NCBI RefSeq assembly: GCF_023734775.1
Contig: NZ_AP025732.1
Span: 5,640,501-5,704,500 of the forward strand
Length of the DNA: 64,000 nt
Origin: Nostoc cf. commune SO-36
GTDB lineage: Bacteria > Cyanobacteriota > Cyanobacteriia > Cyanobacteriales > Nostocaceae
Direction of reading: 5' to 3'
The position numbers and the translations under genes were made by a program. This document shows positions 8,571 to 16,612 of this stretch, piece by piece. The number at the start of each line of letters is the position of its first letter. Position 1 is the first letter of the stretch. The notes beneath the pieces are model-generated. The model saw nothing but the letters and a program-made list of their open reading frames with translations, did not search any database and was not told the origin of the DNA.

Positions 8571-8812
8571 GAGTCTCTAATACTCATTAATGAGGTTCGG
8601 AACTCCGTTAATGAGTCTTTGATACTCGTGGACGAGTCTTTGATACTCGTGGACGAGTTTTTGATACTCGTGAATGAGTCTTTGATACTCGCCGATGAGT
8701 CTTTGATACTCGTGGATGAGTCTTTGATACTCGTGGACGAGCCTTTGATACTCGCGGATGAGTCTTTGATACTCGTGGATGAGTCTTTGATACTCGTGGA
8801 TGAGTCTTTGAT
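8571..8812. repeat. 21-bp tandem repeat array A
   Basis: Twelve units (the last partial) have period 21, with consensus GAGTCTTTGATACTCGTGGA plus C or T. The first two units are diverged. Each unit boundary contains a dyad, ACTCGT-GG-ACGAGT. Because 21 is a multiple of three, long open frames arise without meaning. A related array lies at 12812-13108. Confidence 0.85.
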
Positions 8813-8838
8813 GGTTCTTTTACTTCTTTAGCGGTTTT

Positions 8839-9461
8839 TTACGCGACTTCACCAGCCTGAAAAATCTGTTCAGCAGTTAAATTTAACTCTGGAAACGCTA
8901 GCGAGTGAATGCGGTCATTTCCCCTAAATTGCCTAACTTGATATTCACCTTCAATTAATTGGTAAATTGAGATAGTTGGTTGTTTTGGATTGCCAATAAA
9001 GCGCCTACCACCTAAACCTAAATAGTCTACAATCCAGTATTCAGATATTCCGACCTCTTCATATTTACCTGCTTTGGTAAAATAGTCATCTCGCCAGTTG
9101 GTACTTACCACCTCAATTACTAAAGGAATTGATGCCGCTTGGCTTACAGTAGATTCTTTTTTCCACAGAGGTTCATTTACTAAATTAGAGTTATTCAATA
9201 ACAGTACATCTGGTGAGTAAGCTGCTTCGCTTTGAGTCGGTTTAATAAAGCTGTTTTGGGGATGAAATAAGGTAGTTTTAAACGTTTGTATTCTGTAACT
9301 ATTTCCCCAACTAAAAATCCAACAATCTGTTCATGTTCACCTGTGGGAGGAGCCATTTCTACAATTACTCCATCATGAAGTTCATAGCGTCGTTGTGAGT
9401 TTTCTGGATACCAAGCGATAAATTCATCAAATGTTACTACTTTGCGTAAGGTTTGAGTCAT
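8839..9461 (-). pseudogene. Uma2-family (DUF820) nuclease-like protein, frameshifted
   Basis: The N-terminal part (MTQTLRKVVTFDEFIAWYP...) and the C-terminal part (NEPLWKKES...IEVVSTNW...YWIVDYLGLGG) lie in different frames. Around 9243-9248, GCTTTATTAAACC lacks one A relative to the expected GCTTTAATTAAACC. Restoring it reads ALIKPTQSEAAYSPDVLLLN and rejoins the protein. It is a paralogue of the intact gene immediately upstream (9514-10122), with near-identical C-terminal halves. Uma2 proteins have a PD-(D/E)XK-like fold and are highly expanded in cyanobacteria; their function is unsettled. Confidence 0.85.
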
Positions 9462-9513
9462 ACTTTCCTCTTGCTTTAAAGTAAGATAAAAATTTAAACC
9501 TTAGCCACATAAA

Positions 9514-10122
9514 TTACGCGACTTCTCCAGCCCAAAAAATCTGTTCAGCAGTTAAATTCAAATCTGGGAAAGCTAGCGACTGAATGCGGTCATTTCCTCT
9601 AAATTGCCTAACTTGATACTCGCCTTCAATTAGGTAATAAATCGAGATAGTTGGTTGTTTAGGATTGCCAATAAAGCGCCTACCACCTAAACCTAGATAG
9701 TCTACAATCCAATATTCAGGAATGCCCAAAGACTCGTAATCTTGTAGCTTCAAAGCATAATCATCACTCCAGTTGGTTGAAACAACTTCTACAACCAACT
9801 TGACGGAACTACCCAGCGTAATGATAGATTCTTTTTTCCAACGAGGTTCATCCCTAACAGCTTGTCTATCAAGAACGATGACATCTGGTTCATAACCTGA
9901 ATCAGTGTTAATTGACTTGATGACGCATTCTTTAGGGATGGACAAACGGTTGATTTCAATAAACAAAGAACCATTGATAAACCCGGCTATCTCCGAGTGC
10001 TTCCCTCTTGGCTTAGGCATTTCAACAATTACCCCATCATGTAGTTCATAATGCCTGTCTGAATCGGGATACCAAGCGATAAATTCATCAAATGTTACTT
10101 GTTTGGTTAAAACTTGAGTCAT
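9514..10122 (-). CDS. Uma2-family (DUF820) restriction-endonuclease-like protein
   Basis: A 202-aa, full-length member of the family. It starts MTQVLTKQVTFDEFIAWYPDSDRHYELHDGVIVEMPKP and carries SGYEPDVIVLD (the likely Asp of the PD-(D/E)XK core), KLVVEVVSTNW (the E-x-V/S segment) and YWIVDYLGLGGRRFIG. It is tandem with the broken copy at 8839-9461; the pair probably arose by duplication. No methylase or toxin-like partner adjoins it, so a role in restriction cannot be claimed. Confidence 0.85.
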   Translation of the reverse strand: MTQVLTKQVTFDEFIAWYPDSDRHYELHDGVIVEMPKPRGKHSEIAGFINGSLFIEINRLSIPKECVIKSINTDSGYEPDVIVLDRQAVRDEPRWKKESIITLGSSVKLVVEVVSTNWSDDYALKLQDYESLGIPEYWIVDYLGLGGRRFIGNPKQPTISIYYLIEGEYQVRQFRGNDRIQSLAFPDLNLTAEQIFWAGEVA

Positions 10123-10210
10123 GCTTTGCCCTCTTTATGTCAAATTTGACCCCTCTCCAAACCTCTCCCCGACACGGAGAGAGGCTTAATCAGCGAACTT
10201 AGGTTAAACC

Positions 10211-10280
10211 AATTCGCAATTCGCAATTCGCAATTCGCAATTACGTTTTGTGACGGGGATTTAGACCCCGACACAAAACG
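10211..10280. repeat. AATTCGC heptamer repeats and a palindrome
   Basis: Four tandem AATTCGC heptamers (about 10211-10240) are followed by an inverted repeat at 10244-10280, CGTTTTGTG-CGGGG...CCCCG-CACAAAACG. The hairpin lies downstream of gatD but lacks a T tract, so it is a repeat more than a proven terminator. Confidence 0.6.
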
Positions 10281-10321
10281 CGCTGCCTATAGAGGCAGGG
10301 GACTTAAACCCCCAAAGTTTG

Positions 10322-11140
10322 TTAAACTTTCGCCGCAGCAGCATTTGGTAAACTCACTTTCAATCGCTTAAACATCGCTTCTCGTGCTTGTAAAGCAAGA
10401 CTATCATCTAAAGGTTGTAACTTAATTTCCTGCTGATACTTTAGCCGCAGTGCTGTTTGAATTAACCAATCGGCGACAAAAGGATTTTTTGGTAACAAAG
10501 GGCCGTGAGAATAAGTAGCGATCGCATTCTGGTAAAATGCTCCTTCTGTACCATCCTCTCCATTATTTCCCAAACCGTACACCACTCGCCCTAAAGCTTC
10601 CACTTTTCCTAGTTTGGTACGTCCGCCGTGATTTTCAAAGCCTACCAAATATGGTGTATTGCCCGTCATCTCTCGCAATTCTTGCGCTAAACGTGAAGCT
10701 GTCACTTCAATTACCAAGTTACCAATACAGCGCTTAGTATTTTCACCAGGATGCACGGAAACTAAATCGAGTATTCCCAAACCATCAATCCGTTGTCCTA
10801 ATCCTGGTTCATAATAATGTCCCAGCAGTTGGGGTGAACCACAGGTAAATACTCCTGGTGTTCCATTTTCGATTTTCTCGCGCATAGCGTCAGCTTTCGC
10901 ACCTTGCAAATCACGCATGACTATTTCTTGCTGACGATCTTGTGCGCCACCACCCACGATTACATCTACAGTTTTAATATCTGCGGCTGTGGCATTTTGA
11001 TCTAGGGGTAAAACTTTAACATCGTATCCCCGCCACTCGGCGCGACGTTCTATAGTAATTACATTACCGCGATCGCCATAGGTACTCATCAGCGTCGGGT
11101 ATAACCAACCAATTGTTAATTCCAAATTTTGAGAACTCAT
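10322..11140 (-). CDS. gatD: GatD, glutaminase subunit of lipid II isoglutaminyl synthase
   Basis: About 272 aa from the ATG at 11140 (MSSQNLELTIGWLYP). A longer open frame reaches 11215, but its extra residues are translated CCCAATG heptamer repeats, so the short start is preferred. It is a CobB/CobQ-like class I glutamine amidotransferase with nucleophile Cys in FTCGSPQLLG and catalytic His in GFENHGGRT. It supplies ammonia to MurT, which amidates the alpha-carboxyl of D-Glu in the lipid II stem peptide. It lies directly downstream of murT on the same strand, matching the murT-gatD operon of other bacteria. Acts in the cytoplasm on the inner membrane face. Confidence 0.9.
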   Translation of the reverse strand: MSSQNLELTIGWLYPTLMSTYGDRGNVITIERRAEWRGYDVKVLPLDQNATAADIKTVDVIVGGGAQDRQQEIVMRDLQGAKADAMREKIENGTPGVFTCGSPQLLGHYYEPGLGQRIDGLGILDLVSVHPGENTKRCIGNLVIEVTASRLAQELREMTGNTPYLVGFENHGGRTKLGKVEALGRVVYGLGNNGEDGTEGAFYQNAIATYSHGPLLPKNPFVADWLIQTALRLKYQQEIKLQPLDDSLALQAREAMFKRLKVSLPNAAAAKV

Positions 11141-11151
11141 AAATTTTGGGA

Positions 11152-11200
11152 ATGGGGCATTGGGCATTGGGCATTGGGCATTGAGCATTGGGCATTGAGT
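11152..11200. repeat. GGGCATT/CCCAATG short tandem repeats between murT and gatD
   Basis: Heptamers of the GGGCATT type repeat about seven times. This short tandemly repeated sequence is typical of Nostocales intergenic DNA and falsely extends the gatD reading frame. Confidence 0.8.
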
Positions 11201-11238
11201 ATTAGCTTTAGACAAATGACCAATGACAAATGACTAAT

Positions 11239-12597
11239 TTAAAGAATTTTCCGACCAGTTAAGACTTCTCGCACTTCTAACATGGCTGAGTAGGTGGGCA
11301 GAATATGCAAAGTTTCATTCTCTGGTGTATGCTCTAATGCAGTTGCGATCGCTTGTCGCAAATCTTCTTCCACAATTAAATTTAAGTTACTTTCAGGGGA
11401 CTTTTGGCTGTAACGTAGACGTAGTGCCATATCATAGACGCGATCGCCACTCACTACTAAAGTCCCGCCGCGTTCGACTAATTTCTCGGTATCTACGTCC
11501 CAAATCCAGGATACATCAGTGCCATCGGGTGTGCGATCGTTTAATATTAGCAGTGTGGTTTTATCTGTGCTTTGAGTAACTACGCGAATGGTTTCGTTCG
11601 TTCCTACAGGGTTTTTTGATAGCAATATCCGTACTCGTTTACCGTTAATTACTAAATCTTCCGCACGACCAAATGCAGCTTGAAAGGTATTAATAGTATC
11701 TCTGATTGTTACTTCATCAACTCCTAACTCAATAGCCGCAGTAGCAGCCGCTAAAGTATTATATTTGTTGTACAAACCAACCAGAATTTGCGACCATTCA
11801 CTACTTTCGAGAGTAGGTTTACTTTTACTAAAACCACACTTGGGACAAGTGAAATCTCCCAAATGAGACAAATAAACACCTTTGTAATCTAGAGAATGTC
11901 CACATTTGGGACAATAAATAGAATCAACGGCGTGAGGAATTGCTTCTAAATAATGTTCTGGTTCATTCAAGCCAAAGAATAACACCCGTTGGGGTAACTG
12001 CTGACCGAGGTTAGATAAAGTTGGGTCATCAGCATTGGGAATTACTACTGTTTCTGCTGGTAGCGTAGAAATAACTTTTGTCCAACGCTTACTAATTGTG
12101 TCTACTTCGCCGTACCTATCAAGTTGGTCACGGAACAAGTTTAAACAGAGAATAATTCGCGGCTGGAGTGGTGCTAATACTCTTGGGACAATATTTTCGT
12201 CAACTTCCAGAATGGCGTAATCACTATTTAGCGTACCTAGTAAGTTGGTGCTTTCTAACAGCGCCGTCATCAAGCCATTTTCTAGATTTGCACCTGTAGA
12301 ATTATGAGTGACGCGAAAACCTTTGCGTTCTAGGATTGTGCATAAAAGCAGCGCTGTAGTGGTTTTGCCGTTAGTACCAGCAATTAAAATCACTCCATTT
12401 TTAACTTGCTGACTCAATAATTGTAAAAGTCGGGGTTCAATGCGACGAGCAATTGCGCCTGGTAATACACTTCCAGCACCCAGACGGAGCGTAGGTGCAG
12501 CCCGTCGAAGACATCGCACTATAAACGTCACACTTTTTGCCACTGACACCGCGAAACCCAATCGCAGCCTATCTATGAATTGTATTTTGTTTCCCAC
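11239..12597 (-). CDS. murT: MurT, Mur-ligase subunit of lipid II isoglutaminyl synthase
   Basis: 452 aa. An N-terminal segment (LRLGAGSVLPGAIARRIEP) leads into the Mur-ligase P-loop [12 protein letters not shown]. The MurT-specific zinc ribbon follows, with paired CPKCG motifs in CPKCGHSL and FTCPKCGF, and then the C-terminal DUF1727 domain (LLILNDRTPDGTDVSWIWD). It activates the D-Glu carboxylate with ATP and receives ammonia from GatD, encoded about 100 bp downstream. Residues 28-37 (near RCLRRAAPTLRL) are encoded by a diverged 29-bp interspersed repeat (12489-12517), so this segment may be a repeat-derived insertion. Confidence 0.92.
   Translation of the reverse strand: MGNKIQFIDRLRLGFAVSVAKSVTFIVRCLRRAAPTLRLGAGSVLPGAIARRIEPRLLQLLSQQVKNGVILIAGTNGKTTTALLLCTILERKGFRVTHNSTGANLENGLMTALLESTNLLGTLNSDYAILEVDENIVPRVLAPLQPRIILCLNLFRDQLDRYGEVDTISKRWTKVISTLPAETVVIPNADDPTLSNLGQQLPQRVLFFGLNEPEHYLEAIPHAVDSIYCPKCGHSLDYKGVYLSHLGDFTCPKCGFSKSKPTLESSEWSQILVGLYNKYNTLAAATAAIELGVDEVTIRDTINTFQAAFGRAEDLVINGKRVRILLSKNPVGTNETIRVVTQSTDKTTLLILNDRTPDGTDVSWIWDVDTEKLVERGGTLVVSGDRVYDMALRLRYSQKSPESNLNLIVEEDLRQAIATALEHTPENETLHILPTYSAMLEVREVLTGRKIL
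12489..12517 (-). repeat. Diverged 29-bp interspersed repeat inside murT
   Basis: The minus strand reads GCGATGTCTTCGACGGGC..., with three mismatches to the 39934-39962 copy. It is translated in frame near the MurT N terminus. Confidence 0.6.
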
Positions 12598-12702
12598 ATC
12601 AGTACCCTAGTCTTCTGGCAGTTGCTAATTGAAAGTATTTAATTGCAAATTTAATCTTGTGAGTTTAGCGAATCCTGGCTGAAAAAGCCAGCCCCAGAAT
12701 TA

Positions 12703-13240
12703 AGGGGGAGCAGGGGGAGCAGGGGAGGCAGGGGAGGCAGGGGAGGCAGGGGAGGCAGAGGGGGTAGAAGGGGTAGAAGGGCAGAAGAGATATATTTTGG
12801 AATACAACAACGAGTCTTTGATATTCGTGAACGAGTCTTTGATATTCGTGAACGAGTCTTTGATATTCGTGAACGAGCCTTTGATATTCGTGAACGAGCC
12901 TTTGATATTCGTGAACAAGCCTTTGATATTCGTGAATGAGCCTTTGATATTCGTGAATGAGTCTTTGATATTCGTGAATGAGCCTTTGATATTCGTGAAT
13001 GAGCCTTTGATATTCGTGAACGAGCCTTTGATATTCGTGAATGAGCCTTTGATATTCGTGAATGAGCCTTTGATATTCGTGAACGAGCCTTTGATATTCG
13101 TGAATGAGTTTTTTTTACTAGTGGACGCACATCATAACTCCACCTTCTACCCCTCTGCCTCCCCTGCTCCCCCTGCTCCCCCTGCTCCCCCTGCTCCCCC
13201 TGCCTCCCCTGCTCCCCCTGCTCCCCTGCCCCTCTGCCCC
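12703..13240. repeat. 21-bp tandem array B between inverted GC-skewed repeats
   Basis: The core at 12812-13108 has fourteen full 21-bp units plus a partial one, consensus GAG(T/C)CTTTGATATTCGTGA plus A(C/T). It is a sequence relative of the array at 8571-8812. The left flank (about 12703-12780) is GGGGGAGCAGGGGAGGCA-type purine repeat. The right flank (about 13140-13240) is its complement (CTGCCTCCCCTGCTCCCC type). The whole block is therefore a large imperfect inverted repeat with the array in the loop. Long open frames here are translation artefacts. Bases 13241-13390 hold nothing I recognise. Confidence 0.85.
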
Positions 13241-13390
13241 CTACTCCTCATCTCCATCATCCACTTACAAGAGATAATCTCAGTAGGCGTTATCTTAAAA
13301 ATTAGTACACGGGCGTAATTACATATCCAGCCCAGTTGGCCGAATTCAGCACAAACTCACGACAAGTAGTAGCTTACAAGGTTCCTTTTG

Positions 13391-13978
13391 ATGAATAGCA
13401 CAAAGTTTCTTTTTTTACATAAACAAATTACTGGCTGGCGAAGGTGGTTGTCCAAATGCCTGTTATTGCTTGCAAGTCTTTTAATTATAAGTATGCAACC
13501 TGCATACGCTGGTCTCGATAATGATTTATATGATGGCAACATCTTTGTCGTTTATGCTGGCAATGGCTCATTGGTTCCTCCCAGACAGACACTGGCACAG
13601 GCTTTAGCGGAACATAAACCCATATTTTTGGCCTTTTATTTGGACGACAGCAGCGATTCTAAAAGATATGCCATTTCCATTTCACGGGTACAGGAATTCT
13701 ATGGTCGGGTAGCAGAAATTATGCCTATTAATGTAGATGCTATCCCGCTTAAACAGACCTACGACCCTACAGAAATAGGATATTACTATTCTGGCGCTGT
13801 TCCTCAAGTCGTGGTGTTTAATAAATCAGGTGAGGTCGTTTTGAATAAGAAGGGTCAAGTACCTTTTGAAGAAATAGACGAGCAATTTCGCAAAATCTTT
13901 GATTTGTTACCCAGCACGGAAACAGGACAGTTAAAACGACGAGCATTCAATGAGTTTAGTAGTGAGTTAGCTAAGTAA
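13391..13978 (+). CDS. Exported thioredoxin-like protein without a CXXC motif
   Basis: 195 aa from ATG 13391 (a TTG one codon earlier is less likely). A positively charged N terminus and the hydrophobic stretch CLLLLASLLIISMQPAYA end in a plausible signal-peptidase site (AYA-GLD). The mature part has a thioredoxin-like pattern (PIFLAFYLDD...MPINVDAIPL...YYSGAVPQVVVFNKSGEVV), but the usual redox CXXC position reads DDSSDSKR. It resembles the cyanobacterial family named thylakoid photosystem I accumulation factor, from memory only. Expected location is the thylakoid lumen or periplasm. A clear terminator follows. Confidence 0.6.
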   Translation: MNSTKFLFLHKQITGWRRWLSKCLLLLASLLIISMQPAYAGLDNDLYDGNIFVVYAGNGSLVPPRQTLAQALAEHKPIFLAFYLDDSSDSKRYAISISRVQEFYGRVAEIMPINVDAIPLKQTYDPTEIGYYYSGAVPQVVVFNKSGEVVLNKKGQVPFEEIDEQFRKIFDLLPSTETGQLKRRAFNEFSSELAK

Positions 13979-13983
13979 ATTAT

Positions 13984-14015
13984 GGGGTAGACCAAATTGG
14001 TCTGCCCTAATTTTT
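13984..14015 (+). terminator. Rho-independent terminator
   Basis: The stem GGGTAGACC/GGTCTGCCC with loop AAATT is followed by TAATTTTT. It lies just after the thioredoxin-like gene. Confidence 0.8.
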
Positions 14016-14153
14016 AGTGATATCTGTTACTACATTGTCGTCAATGTCAAAGCATAATATTGAAATATCAGTGTTCACAATTGAGGAAATTAATCCATAG
14101 TCTATAGTCCGTAATCAATGCCCAATGCCCATGACTAAATAGAGTGTACTCTG

Positions 14154-14762
14154 ATGTCAAAAGTTTACACCACCCAGGAGCTAATTCAAATTTTGGCAGC
14201 CGAACGCCAAGCTTGCCTCAAAGGAAAACGCCTAAAATTAGAAATAACAGCCTCTGGCAATCCTGTAATTGACCAGTTTATCAGAACTGATGGGCTGCAA
14301 CAGTTCACTGCTTATCAAGATTTCAAAACTGCAATTCACGAGTATCAGAAAGAAAATCGAGTTTCCGGTATTATCTGGCGGGAATTGACAGTTAAAGGAA
14401 AAAGCTTGCACTATCCCGAAATAGATACTGAGTTAATTGCCCTCAATGGTGACTTAGAGATATTAAAAGCCGCTAAAAATTCCATCGTAGAATTTTGGTA
14501 TGAAGTCTCTATCGGGATGGATTTGTACTTGAGTTTCAATAATAGTAAACAATACCAACAAATTGTCACATCTGATGTAGAGAGAATTGTTCAAATAACA
14601 GAGTGGGCAAGTTTGTGTAAGTGGGAAAATACTAGTTTTTTGGAAATGATTTTGCAGCTAGGATGGGGTAAACCAGAAGAAGCTTATTATAAACGAGGAA
14701 GGCCGCGATCGGGTAGTGAATATATTCATGCAGTCAATCCCGGAAATCGCCCCATTGGTTGA
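14154..14762 (+). CDS. Conserved-looking hypothetical protein
   Basis: 202 aa, not recognised. It has no signal peptide or membrane segment and a mixed alpha/beta composition. The N terminus (MSKVYTTQELIQILAAERQ) suggests a short helix. The C-terminal tail, RGRPRSGSEYIHAVNPGNR, is basic and Gly/Pro rich. The gene stands alone, with a terminator-separated neighbour upstream and the convergent PEP-CTERM gene downstream. Steady codon use and length argue that it is a real gene. Confidence 0.7.
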   Translation: MSKVYTTQELIQILAAERQACLKGKRLKLEITASGNPVIDQFIRTDGLQQFTAYQDFKTAIHEYQKENRVSGIIWRELTVKGKSLHYPEIDTELIALNGDLEILKAAKNSIVEFWYEVSIGMDLYLSFNNSKQYQQIVTSDVERIVQITEWASLCKWENTSFLEMILQLGWGKPEEAYYKRGRPRSGSEYIHAVNPGNRPIG

Positions 14763-15024
14763 TTGATATATTGAGTAGCAATGCTGAAGTTTGAGGTAAT
14801 CTGCATTCCACAGATATTTGCTCATAAAAATGGAAGACCCACTCTGAGACGATTTAGGGTGGGGTACTTCATTTGCACTTCACTATAAGCGGAGAACCTC
14901 TTATTTCGTAACGCGTGGAAACTTTCTAAGCTTACGTTTCACACTATTTACTTTCACTTTAGAAAAGCAAAGAATTAGTTTGCCTAGATGTCTATTTAGT
15001 ACATCTAAGTTAATTTACTCTTTT

Positions 15025-15783
15025 TTAAGATGCCAGTAATTTTTTAGAAGTATTGCGCTTTTTCAAAGAAACTAATCCCAAGCCAACTACAACCATTCCT
15101 GCCATTGTACTGGGTTCTGGAACTGCTGTTGCACTAGTAACCAGTTTCACATCATCAATATAGGCTCCGTAAGTATCTAAATTTCCTTTATAGTTAAATT
15201 GTATTCGTGATAGCGCATTGTTTGCTGTGAAGGTCGTAGTAAAGATTGACCAAGCAGTATTTGCACCACCTGCACCATCAGAAATGGTCGTTTTGAAAAT
15301 ATTGCCAACATTGCCGATGTCACCAACCAAGATATCAAAAATATTCTCTGCTGCGGCTATATTTGGACGAGCAGAGTAAGCAAAAGATAGAGTATAGCTT
15401 TGACCTGCTACAGTGGCAACGTCTTGGTATAAACCCAAGGGGTTATTTGCAGAAAACTTGCTTTTATCATAGTTGTGGCTATCCAATTCTATTAGGTTTG
15501 AACCAGCATAAGGAGTACCAGCAACACCACGTTGAACTTCGATTTTACCGTTTGGAGTTGCAGACCAACCGTTGATCTGAGAATAAGTTGCCCAACCGCT
15601 TGTTAGTTGAGCTTGAGAAGTACCCGCTAAAGTTGTATCTTCAAAGCTGCCATTAACGAGTAAGTTCACTGAGGTAACTGGCGTTGAAGCAAGGACGGCA
15701 GAGGCTGGTGCTTGACTGATACCTACAGCCGAAAGAATAGTTAATGTTGCGCTAAGTGATAAGGTGCGGAGAGATAATTTCAT
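15025..15783 (-). CDS. PEP-CTERM sorting-domain protein with a carbohydrate-binding-like domain
   Basis: About 252 aa from ATG 15783, the start of a normal signal peptide (MKLSLRTLSLSATLTILSA...APASA); the longer frame to 15843 is not needed. The mature part begins with NLLVNGSFED, typical of beta-sandwich domains of the CBM/DUF642 type, and later has YIDDVKLV. The C terminus is VPEPSTMAGMVVVGLGLVSL followed by KKRN, the PEP-CTERM signal: VPEP, a hydrophobic stretch, then a basic tail. Expected to be exported and processed by an exosortase. No exosortase gene is in the window. Confidence 0.85.
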   Translation of the reverse strand: MKLSLRTLSLSATLTILSAVGISQAPASAVLASTPVTSVNLLVNGSFEDTTLAGTSQAQLTSGWATYSQINGWSATPNGKIEVQRGVAGTPYAGSNLIELDSHNYDKSKFSANNPLGLYQDVATVAGQSYTLSFAYSARPNIAAAENIFDILVGDIGNVGNIFKTTISDGAGGANTAWSIFTTTFTANNALSRIQFNYKGNLDTYGAYIDDVKLVTSATAVPEPSTMAGMVVVGLGLVSLKKRNTSKKLLAS

Positions 15784-15964
15784 AATTCTTAATTTCAGGG
15801 AATAACACCCCTCAACCTTAAGTTTGTAGTAAGAAATCGGCAATATAAAAACTAATAGGTTTAGGAAAAATTATTAAAAAGATTATTTTGCATGATTTGT
15901 TTGTGAAATTGAAGATATAATCTCAAATTTTCGTATAAATACTGATGCCGTCAAATTTGCAATA

Positions 15965-16064
15965 ATACCAATTCAAATCATATTTGCGACACATCAATTA
16001 TTTATAAGGGCACAACATTGTTGTGCCCCTGTCCATCTGCCGCATTCTTTTTTCAAATTGGTAT
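15965..16064. mobile_element. MITE-like 100-bp repeat
   Basis: Ends are inverted (ATACCAATTCAAA on the left, TTTCAAATTGGTAT on the right). The centre holds a palindrome, AGGGCACAACA/TGTTGTGCCCT. It is non-coding. The remainder of 15784-16559 holds no gene that I can support. Confidence 0.6.
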
Positions 16065-16559
16065 AACTATTATTCATAATAAAAAATAAAGTATTAAAAA
16101 CTTAATTTTAAACTACTTTTAGCATTCTGAGATTAATAGGCAAATACAAAGCCTAGCTTTATGTCTTTGGAGTTTTGATGGGCATCTTGCTCGCCCAGCT
16201 TATGCAATTTACAGCAGTTTTCGATCAAGCCCACCACAAAATAAATCCTAAAACAAAGCCCAGTATTGCTTTCAGTACTTTTATCTGTAGCACGTTTGAT
16301 TGCAATTTGCTGTAAATGTGGAACAGCTTAACCCTCTTTTGTCAGAGTGGGAAAAGCCAATAATCCAAACGATTACGGGGCTTTCGTTTTGTTTCCACTT
16401 TTTAAGCTATAAATTTTAGTTTCTATTAGAAAATAAAGTCTCAAACCTTGATTAAATCAAAGCCTCAGAATTTGACTTTGATTATTGTTTTCCGAGAGTG
16501 ACAAAACAGGGTTAAAAGAACCCTCCCCGCTTGCCTATGGTGTACACATAAGACAAAAC

Positions 16560-16580
16560 AGCCTCCAAACTTTGGAGGCT
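16560..16580 (-). terminator. Terminator of murD
   Basis: Perfect stem AGCCTCCAAA/TTTGGAGGCT. On the minus strand it is followed by GTTTTGTCTT. Located 33 bp after the murD stop. Confidence 0.75.
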
Positions 16581-16612
16581 GCCTTCATAAAAGATTTGTG
16601 GACAAACAATGC

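Noticed and set aside
9514..10122. Restriction-modification system
   Set aside because: Uma2 proteins have a nuclease-like fold, but no methyltransferase or specificity gene is near.
8571..13108. CRISPR arrays at the two 21-bp repeat blocks
   Set aside because: The repeats are directly abutting with no unique spacers, and no cas genes are nearby.
12651..13318. Several long frames (for example ISKAHSR and SLIFVNE repeats)
   Set aside because: They arise from the 21-bp array on both strands and have no start context or non-repeat domain.
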